This document shows, in pieces, positions 1 through 8,800 of a stretch of DNA of 22,975 nucleotides; positions within the stretch are counted from its first letter, which is position 1, and the number at the start of each line of letters is the position of its first letter. The notes under the pieces were generated by a model that saw nothing but the letters and a program-made list of their open reading frames with translations, was not told the origin of the DNA and searched no databases. The position numbers and the translations under genes were made by a program. Origin of the DNA: a virus. Location: the IMG/VR virus record IMGVR_UViG_3300020410_000067, positions 1 through 22,975 of that record; one strand, 5' to 3'.

Positions 1-148
1 TTGCCTTGACCGAGCCGTGCTGTGCTGGTCTGCTCCGTGCCCCCCTGTTGGTGTGGGCCGTCGTGTCTGGACACGGAGTCAGATGCCCCTCTGACGGGCG
101 ATCGAACCGTTGTTAGCGGCGAGTGCGTGTGTAGTGTAACATCTTTTT
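1..148. other. GC-rich, hairpin-rich stretch without a gene at the left edge
   Basis: No open reading frame with a plausible start covers this stretch, and it looks clearly more GC-rich than the genes that follow. It holds several inverted repeats: a 5-bp stem at 62-66/71-75, a perfect 6-bp stem at 78-83/90-95 with a 6-base loop, and a 7-bp longer-range stem at 33-39/72-78 that would compete with the first. Bases 85-88 in the loop of the second hairpin can also pair with 96-99, giving a possible pseudoknot. It could be a leader RNA, an attenuator, or part of a genome end. Nothing upstream is visible, so these cannot be separated. Confidence 0.5.
78..99 (+). other. Hairpin with possible H-type pseudoknot
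   Basis: GTCAGA at 78-83 pairs perfectly with TCTGAC at 90-95 around the loop TGCCCC. GCCC in that loop (85-88) is complementary to GGGC at 96-99, directly after the stem, which is the layout of a compact pseudoknot. There is no T-run behind it, so it does not look like an intrinsic terminator. The pairing is seen in the sequence; folding in the cell and any role are inference. Confidence 0.4.
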
Positions 149-406
149 ATGAGTAATAAGCGGTTAAAGCGGTCAAGTCACAAATATGAGGCTTTTCGTC
201 GCCGTCATGCCGATGTTTCTATAAGTAATCCGCCGGAAGTTAATACTCAGGCTGTTAAAGCGGAAACTGAAGCCCGTAAGATACAGGCAAAGTACGGTAA
301 GTTGCGTTCTGGTAGGGCGGCGAAGCAGAATGCTCCAGAGATGAACCGTGCGTATGAAAGTAAAAAAGATTATTATCGGGAACAAGCAAGACGTAGGTTT
401 GGTTAA
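149..406 (+). CDS. Small basic phage protein, function unknown
   Basis: An 85-residue, strongly basic protein rich in Arg and Lys with no membrane segment. I do not recognise its family. Residues 21-31 (ADVSISNPPEV) recur almost unchanged in the next gene, and the match extends to DNA. No Shine-Dalgarno is visible before the ATG; the upstream bases are a T-run preceded by a TAACAT that could be a -10 box about 7 bases away, so a leaderless message is possible. The stop overlaps the next start as TAATG. The charge suggests nucleic-acid contact or a minor virion role, but this is inference. Confidence 0.75.
   Translation: MSNKRLKRSSHKYEAFRRRHADVSISNPPEVNTQAVKAETEARKIQAKYGKLRSGRAAKQNAPEMNRAYESKKDYYREQARRRFG
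209..235 (+). repeat. In-frame 27-bp direct repeat, copy 1
   Basis: These 27 bases match 679-705 at 24 of 27 positions. Both copies lie in the reading frame of their gene and encode ADVS(I/M)(S/N)NPP, nine codons. The distance between copies is 470 bases. Two of the three differences change the amino acid, conservatively (I/M and S/N); the third is silent. Confidence 0.85.
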
Positions 407-789
407 TGGCTTATCAGCGAGATAAAAACAATTTCAGGTTGACTGGTTCTTGGGGGGAACGTGCTGTTGGCCGTGTGTTTCGTAATGTCGGGGGTATGAA
501 CCCACTTCTTAGCGAAACAACTCGGCGTCGTGGTGAGCCGCCTTTTAAATCTGTGCGACCTGAGCCTCGTAGGTCCGTTAAAAGCACTTCAAATGCTGGA
601 CAAAAAAAACGTTTGGCTGCTGCTGCTCGTACTGGTACAGTGCAACGGCAGCGTGGTGTTAGTGCACGGCGTAACGCTGCGGATGTTTCTATGAATAATC
701 CGCCGACTGTTACGGATTTTGGGGGACATGCAATTAATCCAAAGACAGGGAAACGTATGCATTCCTTTGGGACAGAAAGAGATAAATAA
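406..789 (+). CDS. Basic phage protein sharing a motif with its upstream neighbour
   Basis: A 127-residue basic protein, rich in Arg, with no membrane segment and no recognised domain. The middle (about residues 40-90) is low-complexity and Arg/Lys/Ala-rich, probably disordered. Residues 92-102 (ADVSMNNPPTV) match residues 21-31 of the preceding protein. The C-terminus contains NPKTGKRMHSFG, with a charged tail. The start codon overlaps the upstream stop as TAATG, so translation is probably coupled. An A8 run at 602-609 lies inside the gene; the frame stays open across it. A DNA-associated or minor structural role is possible but unproven. Confidence 0.75.
   Translation: MAYQRDKNNFRLTGSWGERAVGRVFRNVGGMNPLLSETTRRRGEPPFKSVRPEPRRSVKSTSNAGQKKRLAAAARTGTVQRQRGVSARRNAADVSMNNPPTVTDFGGHAINPKTGKRMHSFGTERDK
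679..705 (+). repeat. In-frame 27-bp direct repeat, copy 2
   Basis: Second copy of the repeat at 209-235, 24 of 27 bases identical and in the same codon phase. It encodes ADVSMNNPP near the C-terminus of its protein, whereas the first copy is near the N-terminus of its own. Confidence 0.85.
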
Positions 790-920
790 TGGCCGACAAA
801 ATGATGACTGAGCGTCCTTCTGCACCTATTGAACGTGATGAGATTTACCGTTTGATGCGTGGTGACGGTAATCAGTCACGTATTAATGATGGTCAAAGGG
901 TAATCCCTGACCGTAAATAG
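789..920 (+). CDS. Very small phage protein, function unknown
   Basis: A 43-residue reading frame starting MADKMMTERPSAPIERDEIY and ending in VIPDRK. The ATG overlaps the upstream TAA as TAATG, the junction used repeatedly elsewhere in this window, and the next gene starts two bases after its stop. That tight fit is the main evidence that it is real. It is highly charged, has no cysteine and no membrane segment. I recognise no family. Confidence 0.6.
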   Translation: MADKMMTERPSAPIERDEIYRLMRGDGNQSRINDGQRVIPDRK

Positions 921-922
921 CT

Positions 923-1216
923 ATGACTATCGAAGATGTAGCTGAAAAGGCGGACATCTGGTCTGAAGCAATTAAAAAAATTGTTAAGGCCGTTACAGCA
1001 GCGGTTGTTGCTTTAGTTACAGCTATTGCTGCGGTCGTGACGTTGTGGCCGAGTTCTGATCCTGAGCCGACTGTGCGTATGGATCTTGTTCCTGCTGTTT
1101 CAGAAGGCATGGGGTATGGTCCACAATGTTCGCAGCTTTACAATACAATCGAGCACACTTGGACTGAATCGCAATGGACAGTCTGGGAAGGTCTTAGAAG
1201 AGATTTAGGATGTTAA
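923..1216 (+). CDS. Small one-pass membrane protein (holin-like layout)
   Basis: A 97-residue protein with one hydrophobic helix at about residues 20-42, rich in Val and Ala, after a short charged N-terminus. A soluble C-terminal half follows, with Cys69 and a terminal Cys97. Size and a single membrane segment fit some phage holins, but no endolysin is visible nearby and the position among structural genes also suits a minor membrane or virion protein. The start is two bases after the upstream stop, and its own stop is followed directly by the next ATG. Membrane insertion is well supported; the holin role is a guess. Confidence 0.7.
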   Translation: MTIEDVAEKADIWSEAIKKIVKAVTAAVVALVTAIAAVVTLWPSSDPEPTVRMDLVPAVSEGMGYGPQCSQLYNTIEHTWTESQWTVWEGLRRDLGC

Positions 1217-1501
1217 ATGGCTGCTAAACCAGATCCTCGATTAAAACGTGCAGGAGTTAGTGGTTTTAATAAACCTAAAAGAACTCCGAATCATCCAACT
1301 AAATCGCATGTTGTTGTAGCTAGAGCGGATGGCAAAATTAAAACTATTCGTTTTGGGCAACAAAATGTTAAGGGTGCAGGTAAAAACCCTAAAACAAAAA
1401 AAGAAAAAGCTCGGAAAAAATCTTTTCAAGCTCGTCACGCAAAAAACATAAGCAAGGGGAAAATGTCTGCCGCATATTGGGCAAACAAAACAAAGTGGTA
1501 A
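1217..1501 (+). CDS. Small basic conserved phage protein (resembles DUF6321)
   Basis: A 94-residue Lys-rich protein. It carries N-terminal NKPKRTPNHPTKSHVVVA (about residues 18-35), then KIKTIRFGQQ (40-49), and the C-terminal signature KSFQARHAKNI plus GKMSAAYWANKTKW (68-94). From memory this pattern belongs to a small family common in marine phages and cyanophages, which I believe is DUF6321; its function is not known to me. The conserved Arg-His and Tyr-Trp residues at the end suggest a defined fold rather than a disordered basic tail. The gene begins on the base after the upstream stop. The family match is fairly secure; the family number is less so. Confidence 0.8.
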   Translation: MAAKPDPRLKRAGVSGFNKPKRTPNHPTKSHVVVARADGKIKTIRFGQQNVKGAGKNPKTKKEKARKKSFQARHAKNISKGKMSAAYWANKTKW

Positions 1502-1504
1502 CCC

Positions 1505-1783
1505 GTGGTCATTTACGGTTGCGACTGTGAAGGGGAAGAATGCGTTTGCCATTTTTACCATTACGACTGCGCCTGTGAGTTTTGCCCTGACTGCGCTAAC
1601 GATTGTTTTTGTTTTGATTATGCAGAGCTAATAGAGGAACCTATGGAGCCACGTACCCTTATGGAAGTTTTTGAAGATCACCCAGAGTTAATGGGCGAAC
1701 GAATGGACATTGACCCGTTCGACGACGATGCCATAATTGAATGCGATTTAGAAAATCCTGATATTTGTGAATCTTGCCAATAA
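1505..1783 (+). CDS. Acidic cysteine-rich protein, probable metal binder
   Basis: A 92-residue protein with ten cysteines in its first 36 residues (C6, C8, C13, C15, C22, C24, C27, C30, C34, C36), several as C-x-C pairs, plus two histidines (H16, H19). A strongly acidic middle and three more cysteines (C80, C88, C91) follow. Such spacing suggests zinc or iron-sulfur binding, or structural disulfides. The start is GTG at 1505: an in-frame TAA sits six bases upstream and the next ATG would remove the whole cysteine cluster. No clear Shine-Dalgarno is present, so translation may be coupled to the upstream gene, which ends four bases before. I recognise no family. Confidence 0.65.
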   Translation: MVIYGCDCEGEECVCHFYHYDCACEFCPDCANDCFCFDYAELIEEPMEPRTLMEVFEDHPELMGERMDIDPFDDDAIIECDLENPDICESCQ

Positions 1784-1792
1784 GGGGGCAAC

Positions 1793-3706
1793 ATGCCATC
1801 TGGTAAAGCGACAACTATAGAAACATGGGCGGATTATCAGGCACTCCGCCGTCAAGGGATATCTTTATATGCAGCTTCAAAGCAAACAGGACTCTCTTAC
1901 CACGCTTGCCGAGACGCAGAAAACGGCAAAGCTCCGAGAAATTTCATCGCCGCCCAAGAAGCTCTGGGTAAAACAATCCAACCAGAGGTCCCACAATACG
2001 ATGACCTTTGCCCTGAAGCACAAGCAGCGTACGACAACATAGAAGTTTTCGCTAAAAGATACTTTGGTATCATTTTGCAACCGTGGCAAATAGAAGCAAC
2101 GGAACGAATAATGGGGTTAATGGACACAGAGTACGAAGAATACGCTGTTATTAACGCTCCACCCGGTACCGGAAAGTCAACATTCTTCGCTAAAGTATTG
2201 CCTGCATGGGCAACTATACGCAATCGTGCTATTCGTGGCATGATTGGGTCTTCAACGCAGCGTTTGGCCGAATGGTATTGCCGCAGGTTGCGTGCCGAAT
2301 TTGATCGAGCGCATCCGGTTAGAGCCGAATTAAACGATGTACGTTTAAATTTGGCGGTTGACGCTGAGGCCACGCTGCAAGAAGACTTCGGAATGTTTAA
2401 ACCAGATTCTTCAGAAATATGGCGTGCCGAAGCATTTACTGTGCTACAAAAGGATGACACTCCGTTAAGCCAAAAAGAACCCACATGGTCAGCTTTCGGA
2501 ATGGACTCCGGGTTTCTTGGAGGCCGTTTTGATTTAGTCATATGGGACGACGTATACGACCCACGCAAAATGCGATCCGCAGAAGCACGGGAAGATATGC
2601 GTCGATGGTGGGACGAGGTGGCAGAAACCCGACTAGAACCCGGTGGTTTGCTCGTTCTACAGGGACAACGCATGTCAGCAGACGACATTTACAGGTATGC
2701 GTTAGACAAAGTGGCACCCCCTGACGATTACGAACTAGAGGAATTTGATCCAGAAGATGCCCCCGACGAATGGCGTAAATACACGCACCTTAAATATCAA
2801 GCGCATTATGAAGAACTATGCAACGGCGATCCTGAAAACCACAAGCCCGGTGGGAAACCTTGGCCCGGAGGATGTTTACTATACCCACGACGTTTACCGT
2901 GGCGACGACTACGACACATTAAGGCACAAACTCCTGACCGATTTGAGGTCTTGTACCAGCAATCGGATGTAAACCCAGCAAATGTATTAGTTGACCCGTT
3001 ATGGGTTAGCGGCGGACAGGGCCCTGATGGGGTAGATCACCCCGGATGTTGGGATAATGACCGTGATTTGTGGGAATTACCGCAAGGAATATCAGACGAT
3101 TTGTTTGTTGTAGCAACAGCAGATCCGTCGCCAGCTAACTTTTGGGCTTTGCAATGTTGGGCATATAACCCTGAAACAGAGTTCAGATATTTGTTAGAAT
3201 CCTATCGACGTAAAATGGATGCCCCGTCGTTTCTTGATTGGAGCCATGAAACTCAACGATTCACTGGAGTCGCTGAAGAGTGGTGGCAAATTAGCAACGA
3301 TATGGGTAAACCAATTACCCATTGGATTATCGAAGCAAATGCGGCCCAAAAATTTATTCTCCAATATGATCACTTTCGCCGCTGGGCAGCGCTACGCAAT
3401 GTCCAGTTGGTTCCGCATTACACGCATTCTAAAAACAAAGGCGACCCCAAGTACGGAGTGCAAATGTTGGCTCCGTTATGGCGCGTTGGCCGAGTGCGTT
3501 TGCCCGGAAAACAAAACACGGAAGCAAGACCGCATTCCCTTTTACTAGTAAATGAAGTAACACGATGGAACCCAGAAGGTACAGGTTCACGCACCGATGA
3601 CTGTGTTATGGCAGAATGGTTTTTGGAACATAATTTAGAGAAAATCTATGTTCCGACTATAGTTAATAACCAACAGTGGCGTCCATCGTGGGTCACTAGT
3701 GCATAG
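1793..3706 (+). CDS. terL: Terminase large subunit (packaging ATPase-nuclease)
   Basis: The motor that cuts concatemeric DNA and pumps it into the prohead through the portal. In the 637 residues the Walker A motif is PPGTGKST at 123-130 and the Walker B strand is DLVIWDD at 247-253. A GQR segment at 291-293 fits the coupling motif. The C-terminal RNase-H-like nuclease has candidate metal-binding acids at D444 (ATADPS), E514 (WIIEAN) and D602/D603 (TDDCVMAEWF). Residues about 10-48 form a helix-turn-helix-like extension, unusual because DNA recognition normally belongs to a separate small subunit, and none is recognisable here. A strong AAGGGGG lies four bases before the ATG. The portal follows, as is usual. 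Confidence 0.93.
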   Translation: MPSGKATTIETWADYQALRRQGISLYAASKQTGLSYHACRDAENGKAPRNFIAAQEALGKTIQPEVPQYDDLCPEAQAAYDNIEVFAKRYFGIILQPWQIEATERIMGLMDTEYEEYAVINAPPGTGKSTFFAKVLPAWATIRNRAIRGMIGSSTQRLAEWYCRRLRAEFDRAHPVRAELNDVRLNLAVDAEATLQEDFGMFKPDSSEIWRAEAFTVLQKDDTPLSQKEPTWSAFGMDSGFLGGRFDLVIWDDVYDPRKMRSAEAREDMRRWWDEVAETRLEPGGLLVLQGQRMSADDIYRYALDKVAPPDDYELEEFDPEDAPDEWRKYTHLKYQAHYEELCNGDPENHKPGGKPWPGGCLLYPRRLPWRRLRHIKAQTPDRFEVLYQQSDVNPANVLVDPLWVSGGQGPDGVDHPGCWDNDRDLWELPQGISDDLFVVATADPSPANFWALQCWAYNPETEFRYLLESYRRKMDAPSFLDWSHETQRFTGVAEEWWQISNDMGKPITHWIIEANAAQKFILQYDHFRRWAALRNVQLVPHYTHSKNKGDPKYGVQMLAPLWRVGRVRLPGKQNTEARPHSLLLVNEVTRWNPEGTGSRTDDCVMAEWFLEHNLEKIYVPTIVNNQQWRPSWVTSA

Positions 3707-3726
3707 TTGAATGCCGTGAGGTACCC

Positions 3727-5487
3727 GTGAGATCCACTGACGAGATTATTAGTCTTTATACCACAAGGTCTAATGCCAATGGTAGCGCTAAAGCAAAAAT
3801 GCGTAACCTTCGAGATTATTATAACGGAGATGTTGTTGTCCCGTTGCCTGAACTTGACACTGACGAAAAATCTGCGGTAGCTAATCTTTTAGCGCAAGGG
3901 CTAGATCAAACAGCGATGCGTATTGCGTCAACATCGCCTGACATTTATTGCCCACCTACAGACACAAACACAAAACGTGCTAGAGACAATGCAGCTATTA
4001 GACGCAAAGCTATTTTTGGTTGGTGGGAACATTCACGAATGGATCTCCAGTTAGCTAAACGTGCCCGGCAATTAGTTGGGTATGCCACAACGTGTACACA
4101 ACTTCGTTATAACTACAAAACTGGTTGCCCAGAATGGCATGTGCGTGATCCTTTGACAGCGTATCCGTCAAAACTTTTGGGCGTAGAAGACATGCGACCA
4201 CGAGACGTAATTTTTAGTTACGAACGTTCGTTGGGGTGGCTGATGGCTCATTACCCCGAAGTTGGAATTAAATTTAATAACGACGGCAAAATAAGCGCAG
4301 ACCATCCAATAGAAATGATTGAATACGTTGATGGCGAAGAACAAGTTCTTATTGCTACAAGATCAGCAGTAACTACTGTTTCTTTTGGTGTGTCAACTAC
4401 ATCAAGTCCTTTTATGGCAGAAGAACTAGAACGTGTCCCTAACCCATTAGGCGAAACACCTGTTGTATTTGCTGAACGTATAAGTCTTGACGGAGCCCAA
4501 GGCCAATTCGATGGCATTCTTGGCATGTACCAAATGCAAGCTCGATTAATGGCACTCGAAGTAATTGCTGTGCAAAAAGGCGTATTCCCTGATACTTGGC
4601 TAGTTGGTCGTCAAGGCGAAACACCGCAGATAGTTAATCCTGCTGATGGGTTAACAGGAGAAGTTGGTGTTATCCGTGGCGGCGAATTGCGTGATATGCA
4701 AACTTCGCCCGGATATATGACTAACCCTGCAATTGACAGGTTAGAACGAGCCCAACGATTAACTGCTGGTATTCCACAAGAGTTTGGTGGCGAATCAACA
4801 TCGAACATTCGTACAGGTAGACGAGGCGATGCGGTTTTGTCAGCAACAGTTGATTTTACAATTCAAGAAGCGCAACGCATTATGTCAAGATCGCTGCAAG
4901 AAGAAAACAAAATTGCAGTTACGATGGCAAAAAAATATGCGGGCGGTAAATCACATTCGTTTTACGTCACTACAAAAGGTGCTACAGGGCAAGTTGATTA
5001 CAAACCAAACGCAAACTTTGATTCAACACAAAACGTTGTTTCATATTCCCACCCCGGTGCAGATTTAAACAACCTTGTTATTGGCGGTGGGCAACGTGTT
5101 GGCATGGGCACAATGTCCAAACAATCGTTTATGTCGCTTGATCCTTTGGTAGATGACCCAGAGTTTGAACACGACACTGTGGTTGCAGAGCAACTAGAAC
5201 AAGCTCTTTTAAGTTCAGTGCAACAACAAGCTGCTGAAGGAGTTATTCCTCCAGCGGATCTTGCTCGCATTATGGATTTAGTGCGTAGCAACAAAATGGA
5301 TCTTGCTGATGCAGTAAGCAAAGTGCAAAAAGAAGCACAAGAACGACAAGCTGAACAAGTTCCGCCAGATGCTCCTGAAGCTCAACCGGGGTTAGCTTTA
5401 CCGGGAATGGGGGCAGAAGCAGGTATAGCCCCACCAGTAGAAGCTGAACAAGGACCATCTATCCAAGACCTTATTGGAGCACTGTAA
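3727..5487 (+). CDS. Portal protein
   Basis: A 586-residue protein forming the dodecameric ring at the capsid vertex through which DNA enters and leaves. Placement right after TerL, length and sequence style fit the SPP1 gp6-like portals of phages remembered as infecting Actinobacteria. The N-terminus has LRDYYNGD (about 28-35). The region from about residue 349, with IPQEFGGESTSNIRTGRRGD and then a long helix rich in Gln and Arg, fits the portal stem and crown. The last 55 residues are rich in Pro, Glu, Gln and Ala and probably disordered. The start is GTG, five bases after GAGG at 3718-3721. It contains three cysteines, unlike the six proteins after it. Confidence 0.88.
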   Translation: MRSTDEIISLYTTRSNANGSAKAKMRNLRDYYNGDVVVPLPELDTDEKSAVANLLAQGLDQTAMRIASTSPDIYCPPTDTNTKRARDNAAIRRKAIFGWWEHSRMDLQLAKRARQLVGYATTCTQLRYNYKTGCPEWHVRDPLTAYPSKLLGVEDMRPRDVIFSYERSLGWLMAHYPEVGIKFNNDGKISADHPIEMIEYVDGEEQVLIATRSAVTTVSFGVSTTSSPFMAEELERVPNPLGETPVVFAERISLDGAQGQFDGILGMYQMQARLMALEVIAVQKGVFPDTWLVGRQGETPQIVNPADGLTGEVGVIRGGELRDMQTSPGYMTNPAIDRLERAQRLTAGIPQEFGGESTSNIRTGRRGDAVLSATVDFTIQEAQRIMSRSLQEENKIAVTMAKKYAGGKSHSFYVTTKGATGQVDYKPNANFDSTQNVVSYSHPGADLNNLVIGGGQRVGMGTMSKQSFMSLDPLVDDPEFEHDTVVAEQLEQALLSSVQQQAAEGVIPPADLARIMDLVRSNKMDLADAVSKVQKEAQERQAEQVPPDAPEAQPGLALPGMGAEAGIAPPVEAEQGPSIQDLIGAL

Positions 5488-5882
5488 TGCCACGTAAAGG
5501 CAAGGGATCTAAAACCCAAGCTATTCAAACAGCCAAAGATCAAACGTACGGGTCTGCTAAACAACAAGAAATGGCACAAGAAGTTGCGCCACTTCCACAA
5601 AATGTAGCAGGTATGGGAGAACCAACAGCGTTGCCTCCTAGCAGAGTAATGCCCGGTAGCGCAGGTGATTTGTTTAGAACTACAGATCGTCCAATGGAAC
5701 CTTCGTCAGCTATGCCATCGCAAATAAGAGAACCAAAACTTACTCCTGAACGTTCTCAATTGTTGTTCCAAACTATGCCGTTACTGCAAGCAACAGCAAA
5801 TAATCCTTACGCTAACCCAGACATGCAACAAACTGTTTTGCAAATGGAAACGTTTTTACCAACACGATTTGATGCGTCGTGA
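5487..5882 (+). CDS. Small post-portal virion protein
   Basis: A 131-residue protein with a basic N-terminus (MPRKGKGSK), a Pro/Met/Gln-rich middle and a helical C-terminus. Its segment around residues 64-71 (RTTDRPMEP) resembles a short conserved motif that I remember in small proteins found next to the portal in metagenomic phages. The exact role is unknown; a head-completion or internal protein is plausible. The ATG overlaps the portal stop (TAATG), and its own stop overlaps the GTG start of the giant gene (GTGA). It has no cysteine. Confidence 0.75.
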   Translation: MPRKGKGSKTQAIQTAKDQTYGSAKQQEMAQEVAPLPQNVAGMGEPTALPPSRVMPGSAGDLFRTTDRPMEPSSAMPSQIREPKLTPERSQLLFQTMPLLQATANNPYANPDMQQTVLQMETFLPTRFDAS

Positions 5883-8800
5883 GTTTTACCGGTCGGCTTT
5901 ACAACATTTTTAGAGCGCCTGTTGATTTTGGTGCGCAAGCTGCTGATCTTTTTGTTGACACTATTCGACTAGCTGACGATGAAGAATTCAGTGTTTTCGA
6001 AGCGTTTAACGAATCGTGGAAAGACAACATACTAGGAAAAATGAGCGCATCTAATCAAGGTGTCGCTGGGCGTTCAGTAATAGGTTCTTTCTTTGGCCCG
6101 GATACTGGTATTGGTGCAGCAGTCGGGGCAATCCCTGAAAGTATAAGAGAAGAACCAGCCGCTGTTTGGAACCTAACAATGGACGGTTTCAATTACGCAA
6201 TTAAAAACTTTGTTGACCGGCCTATCGGCACAATGGTCACAATGGCAAGCCTTAACCCGTTTGAGGCTAGAGACCCTGTAACTGGTATGCGTACAGGTCG
6301 TGGGTTTAACACCAAAATTTTTGATTATGGCACATGGCAAAATGCTTGGGAACTAACAAACGACAGAAGCGCTGGTCAAGCAATCATGCTGTTTTCTGGT
6401 CATGTAGATATTTTAAATCCAACTTCTGTAGAAGAATTTAAACAAACACCTAAGTACCAGTTTGTTTCCGGCATTTTTGATGCTGGCATTAACGTTGTTG
6501 GAGACCCAGCTTATGCGGGCATTAAAATTAGCAGAACTGCATTTAATATTAATAGAGCTAAAAAAGCTCGTCTTGATCCAGACAATGTAGGTAAAGATTT
6601 ATTTCCTGAAAAACAACTTGAATATATAGATATTGATGGGTCAGGTAACCCAGTTCCTGTTTACAGAGTTCAACCCGGGTTATTGCCAAATGAAAGCATG
6701 GGGCCTTTTTACGAACAAGTACGTCCACCTGTAAGAAATCAACCAATTATTGTTCGCACACCTACAAGAGAACCAATTCGTATTGGTGGACAAAAACTGC
6801 ATGAAAAAATTCAACAGTTTGAAGGGAAGTATCCTTACCTTGAAACGTTGTTAGGCGGCAGTGTTTTAGACATGCTTACTATTGGCGGTGGCAAAGTCGT
6901 AGGCAGCACACGCTCTGTTGATTCTTTGTTGTTTGAAAAATTTGATTACCAACCTGCGTGGATGGACAATATCCCAGAACCACGAGATATTTTTGATGCA
7001 GCAACAGTGCCTATCACTAAAGAGTTGCAGCAAATTGTTATTAATGAAACAAATAACTTAGCTCTTTATGGCATAAGACCTTCTGCAACCTATTTGCAAA
7101 CAGGTGATCTCGGAGCAGCCCCACAGTTTGGACCTGATTTAAACAATGGAGGCTTAGTCCCTGCAATAGAAATTGCTAGTCGCAGCAATGTTCTTGGCGA
7201 AACAAGTCCAATATTTGACACTGATGCTTCGATAACAGAATTTCTCGAAAGAGAAGGTGCTGCTGATCCTAGTGATCCTTTCCCAGTTTCTTTAGCTGAA
7301 GGCGATGTCACCCCGGTTACAGACGAAGTACGTGTTAACTATCAAGCATACAAAGCTGCGTATGACACTTACGACTTAGACGTTTTAGCTCTATTAAATC
7401 GTGACGAAATTGTTAATGAAGTAACTGCTGGGTTAAGAGGATACGGCGTCAATCTTGATTTTAATTTTAAAGATGATGTTTACCGTCAAGCAAAACGTGA
7501 CTTTGAAGCAGCGATATATAGAAACGAACTTCCTTACGATACAAACGTTGATTTTAATGTTGAAGCTGCTATAGCCCGAATTAATGGTGAATTAGTAGAA
7601 GCAGCAGATGCGTACAAACGACAATTTGACAACGAAATATATAGGCCTGACAACGTAGATACAGACCCTGAAGAGTTCCGAAGAGCCGAAGCAGAATTAG
7701 AATTAGCAGAAGATGGTTTATACGCTATTGCTGAACAACGGTTGCAATTAGAACTTTATGCAGCACATATTGATACTGTTTTTGGGCCATTAGAAAAAGT
7801 TAAAAACAGTCTTCAAACAATGAAGAAAGTTCCAAGCACAGGCTTAGATCAGTTTTACGGCACTGGGCTTTGGAATATAAATAGAAACAACGCTGCCCAA
7901 GAAATTATAGCTTTACGTATTTTTCAAAAAATGCCACAGTGGGGTCCAGCGTTTAAACATATGACGCCTGAAGAACGATGGCAATTGTCAAAAGTTTATG
8001 CAACATTAGCTAACGCTGCACCTGTAGATAGTTCTGCTTGGTTGCCGTTCCACAACTTTATTCGTTATGTAAATGGCAACGTTGCTGTAAAAGAAGCAAT
8101 GCACGCACAGTTAAAAGAAATGTCGCATCTTTGGAGTTTGTTGCGACGTGTGCCGGGCCCAATAAAAGATCAATACAACAGATTCCCTGACGAATTTGAT
8201 TATGACTGGCGTACAAGTTTAGGAGAAATGGATGAAACGCCGGGGCCAATGGCTGAGTTCCCAGCAATACTTGAACGCCCTACATCTTTACACTGGCATT
8301 TTTCAGAACTAGGTCGTGTAAGAAAAGAAATAGCGTCATTTGATGCTCACAGAAAAAACATGGGACAAGCAATGGGGGAGATGGCCGCAGATGATGCGTT
8401 CCAGCAAGGACGTGCAGCGTCTCTTGAACCTACTGCGATTCCTGACGAAATAAATCGTTTAGACAAAATTCACGTTGACCACATTATTGATGTGTTGCTT
8501 CAAAAAGAAAAAGCGCACGCTATTTTTATACAGCATTACTTGTTTAGCCCACAAGCTTTAGAAGATATGAGTATCCAAGCAGCGCAATTAGAATTGCGAG
8601 AAGCATTAGATGCAACTGGCGTTTTAGATGAAGCTATGTACGCAGATGTTGCACCTGAAGATTTAGCTGGAGCTTCAGAAGCGTTACTTGACTACGAACA
8701 ACGGCGTCGTTCTTGGGACGATCCAACAAAAGAAGGCATTGAAAAGTTTAGGACAATGCCTATTAAACCGTTGAACTTGGATGCAGCAGAAATCATTTTA

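Noticed and set aside
60-130. Possible tRNA on the minus strand, suggested by a GGTTCGATC-like T-arm string
   Set aside because: The flanking bases do not form a T-stem, and no matching anticodon stem or acceptor stem could be built on either strand.
601-662. A8 run as a programmed -1 frameshift site or a sequencing indel
   Set aside because: The -1 frame reaches a stop within about 20 codons, and the 0 frame stays open with a motif matching the upstream gene after the run, so the frame appears correct as given.
923-1216. Confident holin call
   Set aside because: One membrane helix is seen, but there is no lysis partner in the window, so only the membrane location is stated.
1897-2688. 263-codon open frame on the minus strand inside the terminase gene
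   Set aside because: It lies wholly antisense to a clear TerL with intact motifs, has no recognisable protein features, and every convincing gene here is on the + strand.
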